A stretch of 64,000 bases of DNA from Mauremys mutica (GCF_020497125.1 NC_059072.1:50006697-50070696); one strand, 5' to 3'. Positions 23,865 to 35,200 are shown, counted from the first letter of the stretch. A program made the numbers and translations. Notes: a model not told the origin generated them from the sequence alone.

Positions 23865-25864
23865 TTATTGAATGACAGCTTTCTGTTGCTTAGGCAGTCC
23901 TCTGGGGTGGAGTGGTTGGGTGCCCAGAGGCCCCCACCACCACGTTCTTGGGTGTCTGGGTGAGGAGGCTATAGAACTTGGGGAGGAGGGTGGTTGGTTA
24001 CACAGAGGCTGTAGTGGCAGTCTGTGCTCATGCTGCCTTTCCTGAACCTCAACCATAAACCGGAGCATATCCGTTTGTTCCTTCAGTAGCCTCACCATTG
24101 CCTCTTGCCTTCCGTCAGCAAGCTGACGCCACCTATCATCTTCAGCCCGCCACCTGTCCTTGCATTCATATTGTGCTTTCCTGGACTCTGACATTGTCTG
24201 CCTCCACACATTCTGCTGTGCTCTTTCAGTGTGGGAGGACTGCATGAGCTCAGAGAACATTTAATCATGAGTGCGTTTTTTTCACCTTCTAATCTTTGCT
24301 AGCCTGGGAAGGAGAAGATAGTGTGAGTGTTGAAACATTTGCAGCTGGTGCAGGAAAAAAAGGGAGAGTAGTAGTTAAAATGACACATTTTAGAGAACAA
24401 TGAGTACACTCTTTCACGGTAAACCTTGCTGTTAACATTACATAGCACATGTGTTTTCAGTACAAGGTCGCATTTTGCCTCTTATTGAGGGTATGCTGGT
24501 TTGGTGTGAGAGATCACTCCCACAGGGCCAGGCAACAGAATTCGGCTTGCAGGCAGCCATGATAAGACAGTCTTTTGGCTTCTTTAACCTTCATAACACG
24601 TGGGAATGGTTTCAAACAGCAGTGCCCTCATTTCCCATACCAAGCAGCCGTTGGTTTGGCCATTTTAAATGGGTTGGCCATTTAAAAAGAGGGGCTGCGG
24701 TTTTTGGGTTAACATGCAGCATAAACCCAATTAACCTCCCCCCGCTCCACCCACACCCACACACAATTCTTTGGGATGATCGCTTCACCCCTTCCCTCAC
24801 CGTGTGGCTAACAGCGGGGAACATTTCTGATCAGCCACAGGCAAATGGCCCAGCAGGAACAGGCACCTCTGAATGTCCCCTTAATAAAATCACCCTATTT
24901 CAACCAGGTGGCCATGAATGATATCACTCTCCTGAGGATAACACAGAGAGATAAAGAACGGATGTTGTTTGAATGCCAGAAAACACTGGGACCATACGCT
25001 GTGTTATGCAATGATTCCAGACTATGTGCTACTGGCCTGGTGTGGTAAAGTGTCCTACCATGGAGGACGGAATAAGGCTGCCCTCCCCAGAAAACTTTTG
25101 CAAAGGCTTTGAGAGTACATCCAGGAGAGCTTTATGGAGATTTCCCTGGAGGATTTCCGCTCCAACCCCACACACTTTAACAGACTTTTCCAGTAGCTGT
25201 ACTGGCCACAGATGCCAGGGCAAATTAATCATTAAACACGCTTGCTTTTAAACCATATATAATATTTACAAAGATTCACTCACCAGAGGTCTCTTCTCTG
25301 CCTGGCGGGTCTGGGAGGCAGCCTTGGGTGGGTTCAGGGGGGTACTGGCTCCAGGTCCAGGGTGAGAAACAGTTCCTGGCTGTCGGGGAAAATGGTTTCT
25401 TCGCTTGCTTGCTGTGAGCTATCTTCAACCTCCTCCTCTTCATCTTCCTCATCCCCAAAACCCGGATCCCTGTTGCATGCTACTCCATTGATGGAGTCAA
25501 ATCACAGGGTTGGGATAGTGGTGGCTGCACCCCCTAGAATGGCATGCAGCTCATCACAGAAGTGGCATGTCTGGGGCTCTGACCCGGAGCAGCTGTTTGC
25601 CTCTCTAGTTTTTTGGTAGGCTTGCCTCAGCTCCTTAAGTTTCGCGTGGCACTGCTGCGGGTTCCTGTTATGGCATCTGTCCTTCATGCCCTTTGAGATT
25701 TTTTCAAAAGTTTGGGCATTTTGTCTTTTGGAATGGAGTTCAGCTAGCATTGATTCGTCTCCCCATACAACAATGAGATCCTGTGCCTCCCGTTCGGTCC
25801 ATGCTGGACCCCTTTTGCGATTCTGGGACTCCATCATGGTCACCTCTGCTGATGAGAGCTGCAC
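23865..25864 (-). pseudogene. Myb/SANT-like DNA-binding protein of Harbinger element, decayed
   Basis: The first coding exon (25864 to about 25502) encodes 'RGPAWTEREAQDLIVVWGDE', the trihelix/Myb-SANT start with spaced tryptophans. It continues with 'SKGMKDRCHNRNPQQCHAKL', then 'ELRQAYQKTREANSC'. An acidic stretch rich in D/E follows (about 25458-25276), with a donor-like CTCTG|GTGAGT on the minus strand near 25280. The last exon (about 24260-23865) encodes a charged coiled-coil-like segment, 'ERAQQNVWRQTMSESRKAQY', and ends proline-rich. Family knowledge: in PIF/Harbinger elements this partner binds the ends and helps bring in the transposase. Missing left end and absent transposase make it non-autonomous. 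Exon borders are approximate; it may or may not be an intact frame after splicing. Confidence 0.75.
24451..25251 (+). pseudogene. Plus-strand degenerate reading frames inside Harbinger intron
   Basis: Three overlapping plus frames (24451-24921, 24845-25048, 25024-25251) occupy the gap between the second and last exons of the minus-strand Myb gene. The middle one reads 'NDITLLRITQRDKERMLFEC', which looks like real protein, and the alternation of frames suggests one frame-shifted gene ending near 25195. I do not recognise the family. It may be a second element-encoded gene in opposite orientation, or a coincidental open stretch. Confidence 0.35.
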
Positions 25865-26228
25865 TCACCTGCAGATTGCCACGCTGGCCAAACAGGAAAT
25901 GAGATTCAAAAGTTCATGGGCCTTTTCCTGTCTACCTGGCCAGTGCATCTGAGTTGGGAGTGCTGTCCAGAGCAGTCACAATGGAGCACTCTGGGATAGC
26001 TCCCAGAGGCCAATACCATTGAATTGCGACCACACCACCCCACACTACCCCAAATTCGACCCAGCAAGGTCGATTTCAGCGCTAATCCCCTTGTCGGGGG
26101 AGGAGTACAGAAATTGATTTTAAGAGTCCCTTAAAGTCGAAAAAAAGTCTTTGTCGTGTGGACGGGTGCAGGGTTACATCGATGTAACACTGCTAAATTC
26201 GACCTAAACTCGTAGTGTGGACCAGAGC

Positions 26229-26683
26229 TAAGATTCCCCTAAACCCTAGGTCCCAAAACAGGTTTCAACCACTTCTCATCTCTTCTTGCTGGAAAGCAAC
26301 AGCGCCTGTTACAATGGGTTCTGCCCTAGGAGCAGGACAGTTGGTTCACTGTAAACCAATTGCTACAAACCATTTATCTTACATGGGCTACATCTTTAAA
26401 GGGAATGTCCAGAGATTGAATTTGGCATTGATTACATGGTTATTACCAAAAAAAACTGTAAGTACCATCAACAGGGGAAATTTTTCCTACTCAGTCAGCA
26501 TTGAATCAGTACAAGACATTGTGTTCCTAAGGGCTCTGTCTTTCTAATGACATGTAAAACCAAAGTCCTGGCCTTTCATCACCTGAAAACAATGCAGAAG
26601 TAAGGGTGGCAACAATGTGACCCCCCACACACACACTATAGCTGTGTGACACACACACACACACCCATGGCCTTCTATTGGGT
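26229..26683. other. Spacer after Harbinger element, no gene seen
   Basis: A (CA)-rich microsatellite follows at 26620-26665. The 110-codon frame at 26215-26547 starts in the element end and has no domain. Confidence 0.35.
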
Positions 26684-26816
26684 TGGAACCCTCATGGTTA
26701 CAAAACCGTGAAATTTCAGATTTAAGTATCTGAGCTATGAAATTTAAGATTTTTAAAACCCTATGACCATGAAATTGACCAAAATCGACAGTGAATTTGG
26801 TAAGGCCCTAGCTATA
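26684..26816. repeat. Interspersed repeat with gtgaaattt motifs
   Basis: Contains 'accgtgaaatttcagattta', 'tatgaccatgaaattgacca' and ends 'gtgaatttggtaaggcccta'. I recognise these phrases from a common reptilian MITE. Ends are uncertain and no target duplication was found. Confidence 0.55.
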
Positions 26817-26945
26817 ACAGAATGGTTATCAAGTCAAATACCTGGTAGTAAATAGTTATTAGATGAATTTAGCGTGTTTGTGCACTGTAAATGGCTCAGA
26901 CAGTTTTCTTGCATTTTTTCCATGGAATAATGTTTGCTAATAATT

Positions 26946-27232
26946 TTTGAGAGGCAGCATTGTCTGGTGAATAGGGTACTGAATGGGCAGTCTTCAGACC
27001 TTGGATTTATTCCCGGCTCTGTCACTGACAAGCTGCATGAGCTTGGAAAAGACACTTCACCTCTCTGAGTCTCTATTTCTCCTCACGCCTTTTGTCTGTC
27101 TTGCTAATTAGACTGTAATCTTTTTGGGGCAGGAACTGTCTCTTACTATGTGTTTTTAACATCTAGCATAATGGGATCCCACTTTTAATTTGGGCCCCTA
27201 GCCACTACTGTAATGTAAATATATAAATCTTG
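26946..27232 (+). repeat. tRNA-derived SINE, nearly full length
   Basis: The head matches MIR/tRNA-SINE order: 'ggtgaatagggtactgaatg', 'tattcccggctctgtcactg' (B-box region), 'agctgcatgagcttggaaaa', and 'cacctctctgagtctctatt'. It then has the tail 'attagactgtaatctttttg', 'gggcaggaactgtctctt', 'catctagcataatgggatcc', 'gccactactgtaatgtaaat'. This head-plus-tail layout is the tortoise/turtle SINE type. It has decayed Pol III boxes. Confidence 0.75.
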
Positions 27233-27348
27233 GTCTGCTCATGAGCAGTTCATTGCATGCATTCTGTATCCAAAATTCAAAATCTGAGCTATCTTGCTTA
27301 GTTTTGACTTAGCAATATAACAGGTGGAATAATTTCTATTTCCTGATA

Positions 27349-27419
27349 AACGTAGCAAAGAGTCCTGTGGCACCTTATAGACTAACAGATGTATTGGAAC
27401 ATAAGCTTCGTCGGATGCA
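27349..27419 (-). mobile_element. 71-bp Penelope-like 3' fragment with perfect 12-bp TSD
   Basis: On the minus strand it contains 'ctgttagtctataaggtgcc' and 'acaggactctttgct', the familiar end of a very common reptilian retroelement that I believe is Penelope-like. It is flanked by TATTTCCTGATA at both 27337-27348 and 27420-27431, a perfect 12-bp duplication. At its start, 'ccgacgaag' is followed directly by 'cttatgttcc', with the hairpin and GAAA usually found between them missing. The family name is from memory; the duplication is directly visible. Confidence 0.75.
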
Positions 27420-27728
27420 TATTTCCTGATAGGCAGAGTTAACTTTTAGGATCAAGTTTCTAGGCAAACACTCATAATTTCCTTTCCAAAAATATTCTCT
27501 AACATTTGCTTAAATTCCATTCACTATTTCCATGAACATTCAAGCAAGTATTCTTGGAAATATTTTAATGTATTTGACCTGCTCTCTTTGTCATTTTCCA
27601 TCCCAGAGTTAACAATATTTCAAGTGGTGGACATTATATACATGTACTGTAAGGTCTAATTTAAAAAATGTCAGTTAATAGGGAAACATTGCAAATAGTC
27701 ACTAGACTGTCTTTGTGCACTACTGCCT

Positions 27729-27845
27729 TGGGCCTCAATCCTGCAATCACTTATGCAAGTGTTTAAGATTAAGCAAGTGAGTATCATGAAACCTACTAAA
27801 TGGGACTAATCACACACTTAAGGTTAAGTGTTTGCAAGTCTGGAG
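27729..27845. repeat. Palindromic repeat (cacttatgcaagtgtttaag family)
   Basis: 'caatcctgcaatcacttatg' and 'aagtgtttaagattaagcaa' face 'cacacttaaggttaagtgtt', an imperfect inverted repeat of the amniote type built on 'agcacttaagcacgtgctta'. No coding. Confidence 0.6.
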
Positions 27846-28746
27846 CTTTAGTCTGAACCTGAATTTCCTGCTCCTGGTAAAAACAGAAAGGTGTTATATG
27901 AAAGAGTAATTGTTCTTCTAAAACAAAAAGGTTTGCAACATTAAATGAACCAGATAGAACCCAATAGCAATATACCTGCTACTTTAAAAAGGATTTTTTT
28001 TTTACAAAGGTGACTTTACAGGAAAACAGATTAGTCCTGGTGATGCACTACTGTTTTAGAGGGGATAGTAACAGAAAAGCAATCTTTCAGTGAAGTATTC
28101 CATTGAGCCAATATTGTTGTCCAAATCCAAGTAAACCAAATAATTGTTTTACCCCTATTCTTAGATAGTTTGGGGATTTCCTCCATTACAATCAGTGTCC
28201 CATGCAGTGTGTATGCTGCGGGTGGAGGACATGTTACAGCTATAGGGATAATTGACACAGATACCAAGCTTTAGTACACAATGAAGATTAAACAACAGAT
28301 AAAAATTCTGCTTACAGGAAGGGGAAGCCATAGTCCTTTTCTTGGCCAGGGGCCTCTTGCAGAAAAAATTAACATAAAGCAAGGTAGTCCAACTAGTCCC
28401 TTGATAATCCCGAGATTGGTTTGATCATTGGCACCTTGGGCCTTCCATTTGACCCAGGCTATAAGTCATATAATGTTCTTTTATAGCAAAAGAGTGTGAA
28501 CTATCACCAGAACAACCACTGACATCCCTGAGCCAATAAGAACCACCCACCAGGCAGGACAAAAGTCCAGTGGGTTTTGATAACATCCTCTGGTTTGGAA
28601 TAAATACACTTATCAATTACACAGCCTAGTCACCAGGAACAAGCAGATCCCTTTCTCCCCATTTTCAGCCTGATTTCGAAATTTGAAAACTTTAGATTGT
28701 ACAGAATGTGGCTGACCGCTTATTGGTGGGGTTCTTGATATAGAGT
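27846..28746. other. Spacer, no gene seen
   Basis: No recognisable exon or repeat. Short minus-strand frames (28031-28616) have no domain. Confidence 0.35.
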
Positions 28747-29454
28747 AGGGGTGGCCAAACTGCATCTCGTGAGCTGCATGCGGCTCTTTTACAGTTAAAG
28801 TGAGGTTTGTGAAGCCCCACACTGTCCTCCCCATTCTCCGCCTACCAGACTGGGGGGAGAGGTGCTTGGGACTTCTGCCCTGTGGTGGAGTGGTGAAGTG
28901 AGGGGCTTCTGCCAGAGACAACTGGTGCCTGCTGAGAGTTGAGGGGCACAATTTAAAGGTATGCCCCCCCACAACAGCTTGAGTCATGCCCCCCTTACCA
29001 TCAGTGGCCCCTTCCTGCAGCTTCCAGGTGTTAGCTCTGCATGCAGAAGCAGTGGCAAATAGCTGGGAGCTACAGGGAGGGGATGCTCCTTGAGCTCCAT
29101 GGGAGATGCACCAGCAAAACCAGCAGCTCTCCCTGCAGCTCCCAGCTGTTTGCCAGTGCCTATTTCCACAGTCACAGCTTCCAGCTTGCTAGCTCCAGCA
29201 GCTGCCATGCAGGGATGGGGCCCAGCAGCACCATGTGGCCGAGCAGTGCCAGCAAACCCTGGCAAAAATCTCAGGAGGTACATCACCCCATGTGACCCCT
29301 CCCCCCTCGCATCATCTCAGGCATCTGCATAGCAGGATTGAGTTCTTGGGGCTTCAGCCCACAAGGTGTGCCTGCAGGGGCTTAGGGCTTCAGCCCTCAA
29401 ACTTCTGAAGATTGTCGTATGCAGCTCGGAGGATCAATAAGTTTGGCCACCCCT
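28747..29454. mobile_element. hAT-type MITE, 708 bp, 15-bp perfect TIR
   Basis: The ends are AGGGGTGGCCAAACT (28747-28761) and its exact inverse AGTTTGGCCACCCCT (29440-29454). The inversion resumes inside as 'gagctgcatgcggctc' against 'cgtatgcagctcgg'. The flanks are GATATAGAGT on the left and GATATAGT on the right: an 8-bp duplication with an extra AG on the left, best read as a later 2-bp insertion. Open frames on both strands inside are of repeat composition and have no domain. Confidence 0.9.
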
Positions 29455-29934
29455 GATATAGTGCATACTATTACCAATGCTCAATAGATTCCAGTTCATT
29501 TTTGAATGGGATTCAAGTTGGCAGTTTTGATTCATAAATCTCTTCATGGTTTGGGTCCTGGCTTCTTTTAATTGTAGACTGGCTTTTTCCTTCTACTCTT
29601 TTTGGTAGGTTGAGATCAGCTGAAGAGCTCAAGATGACTATATGTCTTGTATGGTTAAGGTAGGATATTTTCAGTGGTGGAACTTTGACTCTGACATTCA
29701 CTTCTTCCTTGATCCAAGAGATTTCAGGCTGATGGCTTTCAGGGCACAGTGCAAAGTTTATCTGTTCACTCAAGGTTTTTTTTAATGGAGTGGATTAAGT
29801 GGGGGGTTTGCCCTAGGGCTGAGAGTTTTTAGTACTGTTGATATTTTGTAAACGTCATTGATTTATGGTAAATTGGGCTAAAGTTATGATAGACACACAA
29901 TTATTATAATATATTATTATTAGTATTACAATAA
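29455..29934. other. Spacer, no gene seen
   Basis: No recognisable exon. A minus frame at 29513-29773 lacks any domain. Confidence 0.35.
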
Positions 29935-30012
29935 TACTGGAGGCTCCAAACTGGATGAGAGCTCAGTAATGCTAGGCACTCTACAAAGTAAGAGACAAGC
30001 ATATTCCCAAGC
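29935..30012 (-). repeat. SINE tail fragment, antisense
   Basis: 'taatgctaggcactctacaa' with 'agtattacaataatactgga' is the reverse of the tail seen at 27160-27225. It is a short remnant. Confidence 0.5.
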
Positions 30013-31611
30013 TAAGCAAGAGTTGGCCCCTGCAAAGAAACCGATGATGTTGCAAGAAAGGGTGCTGGATATTCAGTAAGTGGCATTTTTCCAGTGTGTC
30101 AAAACTGACTGAATGATTCAGTGCTGGAGCCCTGTGCTGCTGGACATGCAGTGTTTCAAATGAGATGGAAAACTGAGGCCCTAATGATCTGTGGTTACTA
30201 AAGACAACAGCCAGACTAATTTCAGAATTTACGCCATCAGAAGGTGATATAGATCCTCTTATTGGACCCTTTCTAATGGAAAATTTGCCAAGAAGCGGGA
30301 GGGGAGGAAAGAGGAGGAAGTTGTGGTAGCACAACTACATTCTGCTCACCTAAAATTTGCCTTACAATTTAATTAGATATGGCATTTTCCCCACTTTCTT
30401 TTGTAAACTGTTGTATACTATAGCTCATTCCCTGTGAAAGAGCTGTCAAATTCCACCCTAGCAAAGGTTTCATTTCTGATGTAGATGAAGTGACATTAAA
30501 GTAAGATTGTGGCATTTAGCCCCTAGCCAACATTGGGGCCAGTATGGAACCACTCTGCCTTAAAAGGAGATATAATCCTTCGCCAGTTTATCTGGGATGC
30601 AGGAGAAGCGCACACACACTGCACCGTAACTTTTGACAATGCACAACGTTTGCCTCTGCATTTGACCAACTCTGCAGGCCATTTTATTTTTTATCAGTTA
30701 GTTTTAGGTTTAAAATGATAAAGACATCTACCCAAGGCTCTAGGGACTTTAATATTATCAGTTATACAACAAGTATAATTAAATCTCAGCAGCATTAAAA
30801 CCATCAGTTCCTCAGAAACTCAGCCAGCCAGCCACCAAATCCCTCATCCAGGAAGCATATACTCAAACCCTCTCCAAAACTCTTTCAGACAGATGTCTTT
30901 TTCAGCAAGTTCAGAAAATGATAAAATTCAGGCCATTATGGAGAGGGGGAGTAGGAGCATGGCCCTGCCTCCTTCCAACCCTCTCCTCTTTCCCTTTGGG
31001 GGAATTCGTGCCACTAGGCGGGGGGGTGAAGAAAATGATCTCTGCTCCTCCCTGAGTTCAAAGTCTGCTTCTGTCCTGAGCCATTGTGTGGGTTGCCCAA
31101 GTGTTCAAGAAGTTTCTTTGCACCCTGCTAACCCCACTGCACACACCTGCAAAAGCTTGGGACAATCTGGCCTATCGTTTGTAAACATAACGCAGTATAT
31201 TATTAAAACTTGTCTGAGATTTGTGCAACTAAAATCCTTTTCAACTGAAAAATTACAATTCAGGATTTGATTACAGAGGTAATAAGAGTTTTGGGGCTTT
31301 GCATTATATTTGAAAGCTTAACTACATTGATGCAGTAAATTCAGACTTTGAATGAAATCTTGGAATCACTATCATGAATTGACAACTCAGTGTTAGTTCC
31401 TCATATAGAAGTCAAGTTAAAGTGAGTGTATAGCATGACATAAGATCAAGCATCAAGTGCTTACAGTGGTATTTTTGGATATAGATATAAAAATGTCCAA
31501 CATACGAGTATATGGAATTATATCCAGTACCCGGACGGATTGTGAAGAGACTAATGCCTATTAGCAATAATGAGAGCAAGGAAGAGATCCATGAAAAATC
31601 CTTCAAAGTCC
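30013..31611. other. No gene seen
   Basis: Short frames on both strands without domains. No repeat recognised. Confidence 0.35.
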
Positions 31612-31735
31612 AGATGAGGTTTGATTCTCCTTTGACTTACATCACTATAAATCAAGATTAAATCCACTGAAGTCCAAGGAGCTACCCTGTGTGAATCTTC
31701 TGTAAAGGACAGAAGAATCAGTTCCAAACTTTGGT
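31612..31735. repeat. Degraded palindromic repeat
   Basis: 'gtttgattctcctttgactt' and 'aatccactgaagtccaagga' are the arms of the same 'cactgaagtca' family as at 11685, with 'cactataaatcaagat' between. It is heavily decayed. Confidence 0.45.
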
Positions 31736-31993
31736 GTGTAGCTTATTAGATAACGTAGCAACGGCAGTTCTGTCTGTATTCAATATAAAAAATCATGGGC
31801 AGGATAAGTTACCAGCATGCCTTCTTACTAAGTGTCTGTCAAATTAAAAAAAGGTGTGATACCTTTCAAAGTCCTGAATCCTGTAAAATATGCAACTGAC
31901 AGAAAATTATGCAGCAAATTTGTATCTACTGTGTCTAAATTTCGGTTTCTGAGATAGTATGTTTAATGTTATTTAGCTGGGATGAATCTACCC

Positions 31994-32250
31994 TGGAGGA
32001 TAGGTCCATTGACATGGAGGATAGGTCTATCAATAGCTATTAGCCAGGATGGGCAGGAATGGTGTCCCTAGCCTCTATCTGCCAGAAGCTGGGAATGGGA
32101 GACAGGGAATGCATCATTTGATGATTATCTGTTTTGTTCATTCCCTCTGGGGCACCTGGCATTGGCCACTGTCAGAAGATAGGATACTGGGCTAGATGGA
32201 CCTTTGGTCTGACCCAGTATGGCTGTTCTTATGATTTTATGTTCCTATGT
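31994..32250 (+). mobile_element. CR1 LINE 3' end
   Basis: It contains 'aatagctattagccaggatg', 'cagaagctgggaatgggaga', 'ggggcacctggcattggcca' and 'actgggctagatggaccttt', ending 'tggctgttcttatgatttta'. This is the untranslated 3' end of turtle-type CR1, truncated at its 5' side. At the start, 'tggaggataggtc' occurs twice at a 21-bp interval (31994 and 32015). Confidence 0.92.
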
Positions 32251-33679
32251 ACCTAGGAGTTGTAAAAAATATTTGTGCTCTTTATGTCCAATGAAACTAG
32301 TTCTTACAGGTTTATTTAAATAGTATTGGGAATCTTCAGGAACAGTTCAAGATGAAGTGTATTATGGCAGATTATTTGAATTGATGTTAGAAAATTTTAT
32401 TTAAAGTGTCCTGAGAACATTTGAAAACCATTAATTATGGCAGTTTTTCTTACGAAATTTAGTGATTGCTAGATTGACGAAAATTGCAAACTCAGTTTAT
32501 CTATTAGTGCACGTAACAGAAGCGCCGGGGCAGATTTTTTAACAGGGCTCACATATGTGCCTCAACCCTGATCCTGAGTGACTGCTTTTTAGGGATCTCA
32601 GAGTCAGGCTAGTTTAGTTTCCATGCTCATTATTATATTCCTTGGATTAAAGACACTACATAAAGTAAGTGCAAAATGTTATCATCATAAAATCCTTTAC
32701 TGAGTCTACCAACCAGGATGCCAATTAATGCCAAATATGATAGTAGGTTTTGTGTTGAGGAACACCTGTCTTTTAGGAACTGGACTGACAACATCAAATT
32801 ATTTCACATAGGCTACTGAAGAGCTGTCAGAGGGCAAATAGTTTTGGTCACATCCAATCTGTTCCAAATTTGAACTGGTGACAGATGTAAAGTTCCATAT
32901 CTCAATACCAAACCCCTGGGCCATATATTCCCCTCCATAAATACAGTGATAGTGTTATCTCGAGATGGCAATACTTGCCTGTGTTGACCTAATCTAGATT
33001 ATAAAACTTTATCCTTAAAGTCTAATGAAAACAAACTAAGGAATGAGTGGGCAATTTGGTCCTATGAGTAAAATTGCACTCGGGTAGTCATTTTCGAGAC
33101 AGGTGAGTAGGAGTTTTCTAAAATTGTTTTTGTCTTCCTTATTTTTGCCTTACGTGTCTTTCTTTCATTCATAGACTTAAATTTTTCTAACCCACAAAAA
33201 GGCAATGGATATTTATCATTTAGTTTCAAAAAGTAACAAAAACTTGTATAGTACACTGATGAGAGCTTATATCTAGAGCTGACTGAAAATGTTTCAAAAC
33301 TTTTTTTCATTGAAAAATGCCATTTCACTGAAAGAGAACTGTTTTGCGGAAACTTATTGGTTTTGACAAATTTTGTTGAGAAGGTTATGACAGGTATGGC
33401 ACTTTCCTGAACAAACCTTACTGAATTAAGTTAAACCTTATTGAATTAAATGTAAGTATTTTAGGAGCTCAGTGCATTAAAAATACAAATGTTTATATGG
33501 TATCGTGGGATTGTATGTAACTTGTCTGGGAGACCTGACTAATGTAAACTTTGGGAAGTGTTATGAGCATCAAAGGACTCTTAAACAGTGGCCTAAAACA
33601 AGAATGAACTGTTAGTTGAGTAGCTTTCCTAGGAAATACTTGGGAGGAGGGGAATGCAAATACCCAAATGGCCCAAGTC
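32251..33679. other. No gene seen; old repeat-like patch at 33272-33370
   Basis: No exon recognised. 33272-33370 ('gagctgactgaaaatgtttc', 'cattgaaaaatgccatttca') resembles a degraded 'AATTTTC' MITE, and a similar patch occurs at 36262-36385. Ends cannot be set. Confidence 0.3.
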
Positions 33680-34220
33680 ATGACCCATAGGGTTTGAATC
33701 TGGGCCTGCATGGCTCATAGGAGCAGCTAGATGCTAACTCTCCATCTAGCAGCCAATTGACTACCCAGGGACCCAGGAAGCCCAGCTCCAGTGTGAGGCT
33801 TCGCCCCTGAAGTCTGATTGGCAGAGTGCTAGAGTGGCTGATTGGCCCACTGGCCCTACTTAAGCAAGCATCAGGAACAGGAGGCTGCCTGAACAACTGA
33901 TCTCGGCTCTTCTCTGGGCTGTGTACCTTGTGCTTCCTGCTTCCTCTCCCCCTCCCCCAGCTTGATTTCCTGGCATCTCAACCTGGCTTGACTCCTGGCA
34001 TCTGACTGTGGTTCCCACCCTCCAGTTCTTCTCCTGCCACTGACCCTCTGGTATCCTGACCGAGCCTGACTCTGGTTCCCACCTCATTGTTCTGATTTCC
34101 AATTTGTCTTCTGCTTCTGATTTTCCAATATCCTAACCCAGCTGACTCTTGACTCATGTCTAGTGATTGTGGACTCTGGCTCCGACTACGATGTCTGGCC
34201 ACCCACGACTCAGGCATGTC
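33680..34220 (+). mobile_element. Ty3/gypsy LTR, upstream copy
   Basis: It aligns piecewise with 34401-34920. Shared phrases, with substitutions, are 'aactctccatctagcagcca', 'gattggcagagtgctagagt', 'ggctgattggcccactggcc', 'cctgactctggttcccacct' and 'ctctggctccgactac'. The order is the same in both. The copies differ at many sites, so the insertion is old. Start and end are judged by the alignment and are good to about 20 bp. No target duplication identified. Confidence 0.75.
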
Positions 34221-34400
34221 AGCTTTTTCAGACTACAATAACTCCACAAAACTGATTGATTGGAAAGGTTACAGCCCAAAGGAATGCACTTGGGAGCCAG
34301 CTGAAAATGTTCATACTCCTGCACTGGTTCGGGCCTTCCACAGGAGCTACTCTGAGAAGTATAGACCCACCTCACATAGAGGGCACCCCTAGATGAGGGG
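34221..34400 (+). pseudogene. Gypsy integrase C-terminal chromodomain, remnant
   Basis: This short internal block between the two LTR copies encodes 'LIDWKGYSPKECTWEPAENV', the strand-and-helix core of a chromodomain at the end of Ty3/gypsy (chromovirus) integrases, then 'RAFHRSYSEKYRP'. The frame continues back into the upstream LTR and ends before the downstream LTR. All gag, protease, reverse transcriptase and the rest of integrase are gone, so the internal region of several kb has been deleted to about 180 bp. It is inactive. Confidence 0.8.
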
Positions 34401-34920
34401 TGATGTCAGAACCCAGGGGTCTCAAACTCAGGCTCACAGTGTTCGGCCATGCTCCAACTCTCCACCTGGCAGCCTACTAATGGTAGCTTACCTGGAACCC
34501 ATGAAGCCCATCCCATTGTGAGGTTCCACCCCAAGGGCCGATTGGCAGAGTCCCAAAGCAGCTGATTGGCCCACTGGCCCCACTGAAGCCAACAGCAAGA
34601 ACAGGAAGCTGTCTGAGTAAGTGGACTCCACCCTGCTCTAGACTGTGTGTGCCTTGTGCTTTCTGCTTCTGCTTAATTTCCTGGAATCCTGACCCGGCTT
34701 GATTCCTGGTATCTGACTTGTGGTTCTGACCTCCAGTTTGTCTTTTGCCTCTGATCCCCTGGTATCGTGACACAGCCTGACTCTGGTTCCTGACTTACAG
34801 TTCTGATCGCCAGTCTGTCTCCTGCTTCTGACCTCCCAGTATTCTGACCCAACTGACTCTTGATCCTATCTCATAACTGTGGACTCTGGCTCCAACTACT
34901 AGGCTGGCTGTCCATGACCT
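34401..34920 (+). mobile_element. Ty3/gypsy LTR, downstream copy
   Basis: It follows the chromodomain after a purine-rich stretch (gatgaggggtgatgtc) that could be the polypurine tract. It starts near TGATGTCAGAACCC and repeats the upstream LTR with many substitutions. Confidence 0.75.
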
Positions 34921-35200
34921 GGCTGGGAAAGAGTAACTTGCAGATTCATGTGTGTTCTTGTTCTGAGCAAAAGGAGTTATGCATATGTAACCACAGCAAA
35001 ACCCCTGTGTGGAGTTTGAAGGACGGTTCATTTGCTAGAGCCCTTGTTGGAGTCGGGGTGATCTCTCATAAGCTTATTAGCTTGTATGTAGGTTCTTTTA
35101 TTGCTTTAGTGTGTTTTCTCTGTAATGCTTTCAGCTTAAGAATAAATGTGCTTACTTAGGTAGAGCTTTGTGGTAACTTAACTGTGGCCATTACACTATT
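34921..35200. other. Short spacer
   Basis: No feature recognised beyond ordinary sequence. Confidence 0.3.

Larger units (their letters stand above)
23856..26228 (-). mobile_element. PIF/Harbinger-type element, left end missing
   Basis: The right terminus reads, on the minus strand, gctctggtccacactacgag, followed by 'tttaggtcgaatttagcagt', and is flanked by TAA (26229-26231), the TWA-type 3-bp target expected for Harbinger. The body has a minus-strand gene for a Myb/SANT-type accessory protein, whereas I see no DDE transposase. The left inverted end is absent at the CR1 junction near 23855, so the copy is truncated there. A plus-strand stretch at 24.45-25.25 kb is annotated separately. Confidence 0.8.
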
